This document shows, piece by piece, positions 22,722 through 27,225 of a stretch of DNA of 27,225 bases. A program made the translations under genes and the position numbers. The notes under the pieces were generated by a model. The model searched no databases and was not told the origin of the DNA. It saw nothing but the letters and a program-made list of their open reading frames with translations. The DNA is from CAIYZT01 sp052387855 (GTDB taxonomy: Bacteria; Pseudomonadota; Alphaproteobacteria; Rhodobacterales; Rhodobacteraceae). Numbering within the stretch: the stretch's first letter is position 1; every line of letters starts with the position of its first letter. The DNA is taken from contig JBQTIT010000004.1 of assembly GCA_052387855.1 (NCBI GenBank), positions 1-27,225 on the forward strand, in the 5' to 3' direction.

Positions 22722-25154
22722 TCATGCCTTGATGCGGGCGCCCGGCGGGTCGTAGAGCGGCGCCAGCGTGATCCCGGCCGGCAGCACCTGCCCCGCGACA
22801 ACCAACGCATAGCCGCCGGCGCCAAGCGGGTCCGCCCCCTGCCCCTCGCCATGGCGCACATAGCCGAGCCCGATGCTCTTGCCGACCGTGTATCCATAAC
22901 CGCCCGAGGTCAGATAGCCCACGGCGGCGCCATCGCGCAGGATGGTCTCGCGGCCCAGCAGCACCGCGTCCGGATCGTCCAGCGTAAAGGTGGCAAGGGT
23001 CCTGGTCTGCGGCCTGCCCGCCGCCGCCTCCAGCGCCGTGCGGCCGACAAACGGCACCCCCGACTTCAGCTTGACCGCCCAGCCCAGCCCCGCCTCAAGC
23101 GGGGTGTCGTTCGGCGTGATGTCCGAGGACCAGGCGCGATAGCCCTTTTCCAGGCGCAGGCTTTCCAGCGCGCGGTAGCCGACCGGACGCAGGCCGGGGT
23201 CCGCCGCCATCAGCGCGTCATAGACCCGGCCGAGATCGCCGATCGGGCAGTGCAGCTCCCAGCCGAGCTCGCCCACATAGGTCACGCGCAAGGCCCGGCA
23301 GGGCACACCCGCGACCGTGATCACGCGGGCCGAGCCAAAGGGCAGCGCCGCGTTCGACACATCGGCCCCGGTCACCGCCGCCAGGATCGCCCGCGACTGC
23401 GGGCCCATCAGCGACAGGGTGCCCCAGTCTTCGGTGACATCGCGCAGATGGGCGCCGTCGGGCGGAAGGTGGTCGGCGATCCAGCCGAAATCATGGGTGC
23501 GAAAGCCGGTGCCCGTGACGATGTAAAACTGCTCCACACCCAGCCGGGCGACGGTCAGGTCGGCCTCGATCCCGCCGCGGCTGTTCAGCAACTGGGTATA
23601 GCTCAGCCGGCCGACCTCGCGCGCGACGCGGTTGGCGCAGATCCATTCCAGCGCCTCGGCGGCCCTGGGGCCGGAAAGTTCGTACTTGGCGAAAGAGGAT
23701 TGGTCGAACAGCCCGGCATGGGCGCGGACATGGGCATGTTCCGCACCGACCGGGCCGAACCAGTTCTGCCGGCCCATCGAGTAGAGGTCCTGCGCCTCGG
23801 CGCCGGGCGGGGCGAACCAGTTCGGCCGCTCCCATCCCAGCTTGGAGCCGAAGACCGCGCCGCGCGCCGCCAGCCGGGCATAGAGCGGCGAGGTGATGCG
23901 CGGGCGGCCGCTGGCGTATTCCTCATGCGGAAAGGCGACGGTGTAGTGTTTGCCATAAGCCTCCAGCGTACGCTGGGCCACCCAGTCGCGGTCGCGGTGC
24001 AGGGCGGAAAAGCGGCGGATGTCCACCGCCCAAAGGTCCAGCGGCGCCTCGCCCTTCATCACCCATTCCGCCAGAACCCACCCCGCCCCGCCACCCGAGG
24101 CGATGCCGAAGGCGTTGAACCCCGCGCCGACAAACATGTTCTCGCACTCCGGCGCCGGGCCAAGGATGAAGTTGCCGTCGGGCGTAAAGCTTTCGGCGCC
24201 GTTGATCATCCGCTTGACCCCGGTCCGTTCCAGCGCCGGGATGCGGGCGACGGCCTGTTCCAGATGCTGGGCGAAATGGTCGAAATCGTCGTCGAACAGG
24301 CGGAACTCCCAGTTTTCGGGAATGTCGCCGGTGACCCAGCCCTGCGGGTTCGGCTCGTAGCCGCCCATCACCAGCCCGCCGACCTCTTCCTTGAAATAGG
24401 TCCGCCGGTCGGGATCGCGCAAGGTCGGGGCGTCGGGGGCCAGCCCCTCGATCCGGTCGGTGATGATGTACTGGTGCTTGACCGGGTGCAGCGGCACCGC
24501 CACCCCCGCCATCGCCCCGATCTGGCGCGCCCACATGCCGCCGCAGTTGACCACCTTGTCGCAGGCGATCTCGCCCTGCGCGGTGCGCACATGGGTGATG
24601 CGCCGCCCTGTCATCGCAAAGCCGGTGACCCTGACCCCCTCGACGATGCGCGCGCCGTGCATCCGCGCGCCCCTGGCCAGCGACTGGGTGATGTCCGAAG
24701 GGCTGGCCTGCCCGTCGGTCGGCAACCACGAGGCGCCGATCAGATCAGAGGTGTCCATCAGGGGCCACATCCGTTTCACCTCGTCCGGGCCGATCAGCTC
24801 CATCTCCATGCCAAAGCTGCGGGCGGTGGTGGCCAGGCGCTTGTATTCGGTCCAGCGGTCGGGCGTGGTGGCCAGACGCAGGCAGCCGGTCATCTTCCAG
24901 CCGGTTTCAAGTCCGGTCTCGGCCGCCAGGCCCTTGTAGAGCTCCACCGAGTATTTCAGCACCTTGGTGATCGACGCGGACGAGCGCAACTGCCCCACCA
25001 GCCCCGCCGCGTGCCAGGTGCTGCCCGAGGTGATCTGGCCCTGTTCCAAGAGCAGCACATCCGCCTTGTGATCGCGCGCCAGGTGATAGGCGACCGAGGC
25101 GCCGATGATCCCGCCGCCGATCACGACGATCTGGGCCTGGGTGGGAAGGTTCAT
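22722..25154 (-). CDS. dimethylglycine/sarcosine dehydrogenase-like FAD oxidoreductase with GcvT domain
   Basis: An 810-residue paralogue of the gene at 40-2481, closer to the DMGDH/SARDH pattern. The Rossmann motif VVIGGGIIGASVAYHLA is at about 9-25. GSTWHAAGL carries the histidine for covalent FAD. An FAO_M linker follows, then a C-terminal folate-binding GcvT-like domain with ESLRLEKGYRAW. Such enzymes oxidise dimethylglycine, sarcosine or similar N-methyl amino acids, yielding 5,10-methylene-tetrahydrofolate when folate is present. The start ATG at 25154 lies 1 bp after the stop of the choline-kinase-like gene and gives MNLPTQAQ, matching the paralogue's MSEFPTQAR. It is the last gene of the permease-kinase-oxidoreductase operon, so its substrate is probably related to what the permease imports. 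Confidence 0.88.
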   Translation of the reverse strand: MNLPTQAQIVVIGGGIIGASVAYHLARDHKADVLLLEQGQITSGSTWHAAGLVGQLRSSASITKVLKYSVELYKGLAAETGLETGWKMTGCLRLATTPDRWTEYKRLATTARSFGMEMELIGPDEVKRMWPLMDTSDLIGASWLPTDGQASPSDITQSLARGARMHGARIVEGVRVTGFAMTGRRITHVRTAQGEIACDKVVNCGGMWARQIGAMAGVAVPLHPVKHQYIITDRIEGLAPDAPTLRDPDRRTYFKEEVGGLVMGGYEPNPQGWVTGDIPENWEFRLFDDDFDHFAQHLEQAVARIPALERTGVKRMINGAESFTPDGNFILGPAPECENMFVGAGFNAFGIASGGGAGWVLAEWVMKGEAPLDLWAVDIRRFSALHRDRDWVAQRTLEAYGKHYTVAFPHEEYASGRPRITSPLYARLAARGAVFGSKLGWERPNWFAPPGAEAQDLYSMGRQNWFGPVGAEHAHVRAHAGLFDQSSFAKYELSGPRAAEALEWICANRVAREVGRLSYTQLLNSRGGIEADLTVARLGVEQFYIVTGTGFRTHDFGWIADHLPPDGAHLRDVTEDWGTLSLMGPQSRAILAAVTGADVSNAALPFGSARVITVAGVPCRALRVTYVGELGWELHCPIGDLGRVYDALMAADPGLRPVGYRALESLRLEKGYRAWSSDITPNDTPLEAGLGWAVKLKSGVPFVGRTALEAAAGRPQTRTLATFTLDDPDAVLLGRETILRDGAAVGYLTSGGYGYTVGKSIGLGYVRHGEGQGADPLGAGGYALVVAGQVLPAGITLAPLYDPPGARIKA

Positions 25155-25155
25155 G

Positions 25156-26034
25156 TCAAAGCGCCCCGTGATGTCTGGTGAAATCGGCAAGGCTGGCCGC
25201 CAGCCGATCAAGGTTTTCCTGCGCATAGGCCGCGTAGTCCGCCCCCGGCGCGTTCAGATGCAGGTCCGACACCATCGCCCACATCGCCTCGCGCAGCAGC
25301 GAGGCGCAGCGCATGGCGGCAAAGGCGCGGCGGAACTCGTCGTCGGGTGAAGTCCCGAGATAGGCCTGCAAGAGCGCCTCGGTCTCGCAAGCGTCCATCC
25401 CGGCGTTCGAGGCCGCCCCGGCCAGATCGAACATGGCGGTGCCGAAGCCGGCATATTCGTAGTCGATCAGCCAGAGCCGCTGGCCGTCGTCCAGAATGTT
25501 CGCCGGCAAAAGGTCATGATGGCCAAAGACGATCGGCATCGGGATCTGCGCCGCCTCAAGCCGCGCCGCCAGGGCCAGATGCACCGGCAGTCCGGCGGCA
25601 AAGGGGCTGTTCCCGTGCACAAGGGTGCGGGCATAGTCGCGGATGACATGAAAGGGCCAGAAGATGGTTCCGGTCCCGCTGACATGGGCCGGCATCTCGG
25701 TGTGAAAGCGCCGCAACAGACCGCCGATACGGCCCGGCGCTGCCCGCAGGTCGGCCGCGCCCCAGGTGCGGGCGGGGATGAAGCGGACCACGCTGACGCC
25801 GGGGGCGGCATATTCGACCGCTGGGCCAAAACCCGCCTCATGCGCGGCGCGGGCGCACATCACCTCGCGTGCGCGCTCGACATGGTGAAAGGGAAAGTCG
25901 CGGCCAAAGCGTGCGACATGGGCGCCGGCGGCGTCCGTCACCTTCCAGCTTTCGTTCGACAGACCGCCCGGCAGCGGGATGGCCTCGATCGGCCCCTGCC
26001 AGCAGGGCAGATCGCGCAGCGCCTGCGGGATCAT
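25156..26034 (-). CDS. choline/ethanolamine kinase-like phosphotransferase
   Basis: A 292-residue protein of the choline kinase/aminoglycoside phosphotransferase fold. A glycine-rich nucleotide loop LPGGLSNESWKV is at about 21-32. The Brenner motif HHDLLPAN (H172, D174, N179) carries the catalytic base. LIDYEYAG (D191) is the metal-binding equivalent of DFG; the YEYA form is characteristic of choline/ethanolamine kinases and LicA. It probably phosphorylates an amino alcohol with ATP in the cytoplasm, but the exact substrate is not established. ATG 26034 overlaps the permease stop (ATGA), which fixes the start, although the open frame runs much further upstream. It is sandwiched between a ProW-type permease and a DMGDH-like oxidase, an unexpected place for a kinase. 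Confidence 0.8.
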   Translation of the reverse strand: MIPQALRDLPCWQGPIEAIPLPGGLSNESWKVTDAAGAHVARFGRDFPFHHVERAREVMCARAAHEAGFGPAVEYAAPGVSVVRFIPARTWGAADLRAAPGRIGGLLRRFHTEMPAHVSGTGTIFWPFHVIRDYARTLVHGNSPFAAGLPVHLALAARLEAAQIPMPIVFGHHDLLPANILDDGQRLWLIDYEYAGFGTAMFDLAGAASNAGMDACETEALLQAYLGTSPDDEFRRAFAAMRCASLLREAMWAMVSDLHLNAPGADYAAYAQENLDRLAASLADFTRHHGAL

Positions 26035-27134
26035 GCGCCCGCCTCCAGCCCCAGCCGCGCGCGGCTGGCCCGAGCCGCCGCCCACAAAAGCCGGTCGGCG
26101 ATGATGGCGATGTAGGCGATGGCCAGACCCGCCGACAGCCCCGCGCCGGGGTTGGCCTTGGCCAGCGCGATGTACACGTCCTGCCCCAGATCGCGGGTGC
26201 CCACCAGCGCGGTGATCACCAGCATCGACAGGGCGAACATGATGGTCTGATTGAGGCCCAGAAGGATTTCGGGCAGGGCAAGCCTCAGCCTGATCCGCGT
26301 CAGCACCTGATAGGGCGTGCAGCCCATCGCCCGCCCCGCCTCGATCAGGCGCGGATCGACGCCTTGCAGACCTAGGGCGGTGTAGCGCACGGCGGCGACC
26401 ACGGCATAGGCCACCACCGCGATCATGGCGGTGAAGTCGCCGACGCGGAACAGCATGACGATGGGCATCAGGTAGACAAAGCTGGGCAGGGTCTGAAGCG
26501 TGTCGATCACCAGGCGCGTCACCCGCCACCAGCGGTCACGCTCGGCCACCCAGATGCCGATGGGCAGCCCGATCGCCATGGCCAGAAGCGTAGAGATTCC
26601 GCACAGATAGACGGTGATCATCGCCTTTTCCCACTGCCCCGTGGCCGCGATCAGAAAGCTGAGCGCGGCGCAGAGCAGGCCCAGCCGCGCCCCGCCCAGC
26701 CGCCAGCCGGCCAGGCCCAGAAGCGCGCAGACCGCCAGCCACGGCAGATCGAGCAGGAGCCGCTTCACTGGCACCAGCAGCCACAGCAGGACCGTGTTCT
26801 TGACCGCTTCAAGCGTGTCGAAAAAGCGGATGTTGATCCATTCGACCAGCGCCGCCCAGAAAGGGCTGGTCGAAAGCCGCGCCGCCTCGGGGTAGGTTTG
26901 CAGCATCGGCAGGGCCAGCCCGGCCAGCCCGACCACCAGCGCGAATGCCAGGGCCGAGGCGAGATAGGGATGCCGCGCCACCATCCCCCCCGACGCCGGA
27001 TGCCCGGCGCCGCGATGCGCGATGGCCTGGCTCAGCCGGTCCAGCGCGATGGCCAGGGCGACGATGGCCAGGCCGGCCTCAAGCCCTGTGCCGAAGTCCA
27101 GCCGGCGCAGCGCGTTCAGGACCTCGAATGCCAA
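26031..27134 (-). CDS. ProW/OpuAB-type glycine betaine/choline ABC transporter permease (5' truncated)
   Basis: At least 367 residues of an inner-membrane permease. The C-terminal half is a full BPD_transp_1 domain with TLQTLPSFVYLMPIVMLF, the ProW/OpuAB signature. The EAA loop EAGRAMGCTPYQVLTRIRL and ALVGTRDLGQDVYIAL follow. Ahead of it lie additional membrane segments (LEAGLAIVALAIALDRLSQ and onwards) that look like the tail of a first permease copy. This would be a tandem-fused permease, of which only the second copy is whole. The open frame formally continues to 27170, but everything upstream of 27134 is read from a C run and unrelated sequence, so the true 5' part is missing. Its substrate-binding and ATPase partners must lie outside the window. 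Confidence 0.82.
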   Translation of the reverse strand: MAFEVLNALRRLDFGTGLEAGLAIVALAIALDRLSQAIAHRGAGHPASGGMVARHPYLASALAFALVVGLAGLALPMLQTYPEAARLSTSPFWAALVEWINIRFFDTLEAVKNTVLLWLLVPVKRLLLDLPWLAVCALLGLAGWRLGGARLGLLCAALSFLIAATGQWEKAMITVYLCGISTLLAMAIGLPIGIWVAERDRWWRVTRLVIDTLQTLPSFVYLMPIVMLFRVGDFTAMIAVVAYAVVAAVRYTALGLQGVDPRLIEAGRAMGCTPYQVLTRIRLRLALPEILLGLNQTIMFALSMLVITALVGTRDLGQDVYIALAKANPGAGLSAGLAIAYIAIIADRLLWAAARASRARLGLEAGA

Positions 27135-27225
27135 CCCCCCCCCCCCCCTAAAAGGGGGCGTTATGAACAAGTTAAGCGACCCCCATTAAACCATGTTGGA
27201 CCCCGCCAACAACGGCGCGCGCCCC
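27135..27225. repeat. C homopolymer and non-matching tail at right contig end
   Basis: Fourteen C (27135-27148) interrupt the permease frame. The remaining 77 bases have lower G+C than the rest and encode nothing recognisable in continuation of the gene. This is read as an assembly or chimeric join, mirroring the C run at positions 10-35. Confidence 0.65.

Noticed and set aside
22434..25181. Long plus-strand open frame of 915 codons opposite the second dehydrogenase
   Set aside because: It is a shadow of the DMGDH-like gene, with no domain and no plausible start signal.
26035..26529. N-terminal extension of the choline-kinase-like protein
   Set aside because: It is out-of-frame reading of the permease gene. 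The ATGA overlap at 26031-26034 and the kinase glycine-rich loop fix the start at 26034.

Overview
The window is a GC-rich (about two thirds G+C) bacterial chromosomal segment. Its protein families (ClpP-ClpX pair, SqrR/BigR-type ArsR regulator, two DMGDH/sarcosine-dehydrogenase-like flavoproteins, ProW-type permease, complete Opp transporter) suggest an alphaproteobacterium of the Rhodobacterales type. That placement is inference from family composition, not from a marker gene. Both ends carry long C homopolymers, so the window looks like a complete assembled contig with artefactual ends.

Layout. (1) 40-3440: a covalent-flavin dimethylglycine/sarcosine dehydrogenase-like gene (-) divergent from a LysR regulator (+), with a perfect 19-bp palindrome between them. 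(2) 3522-6578: a surface-polysaccharide pair, a GT61 glycosyltransferase and an AT3-SGNH acyltransferase. The acyltransferase is AT-richer than its surroundings and is cut by one in-frame amber codon. (3) 6568-8103: a PHP-domain metallohydrolase (-) divergent from an ArsR regulator with the paired cysteines of persulfide sensors. (4) 8111-9942: an enolase-superfamily dehydratase/racemase and an SDR dehydrogenase, translationally coupled (-), a probable sugar-acid catabolic pair. (5) 10090-14230 (-): clpX, clpP, a CDP-alcohol phosphatidyltransferase and a sensor histidine kinase. (6) 14274-15293 (+): an MBL-fold hydrolase, then tRNA-Asn(GUU) with its own promoter inside the end of the hydrolase gene. 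(7) 15653-16840 (+): two unrecognised exported proteins, a probable outer-membrane beta-barrel and a small secreted protein, with their own promoter and terminator. The first has no canonical start codon in front of its signal peptide. (8) 17007-22491 (-): a full oligopeptide ABC transporter, oppABCDF, with a terminator-like hairpin after oppA. (9) 22722-27134 (-): a tightly coupled operon of a ProW-type permease (5' end lost at the contig end), a choline-kinase-like enzyme and a second DMGDH-like flavoprotein.

How the genes work together. Regions 1 and 9 point to uptake and oxidative demethylation of methylated amines of the choline/glycine betaine/dimethylglycine/sarcosine type. Region 8 adds peptide uptake. 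Regions 2 and 7 concern the cell surface. The least explained parts are the exported pair with the apparent ACG start, the amber-split acyltransferase, and the choline-kinase-like gene inside a methylamine operon.
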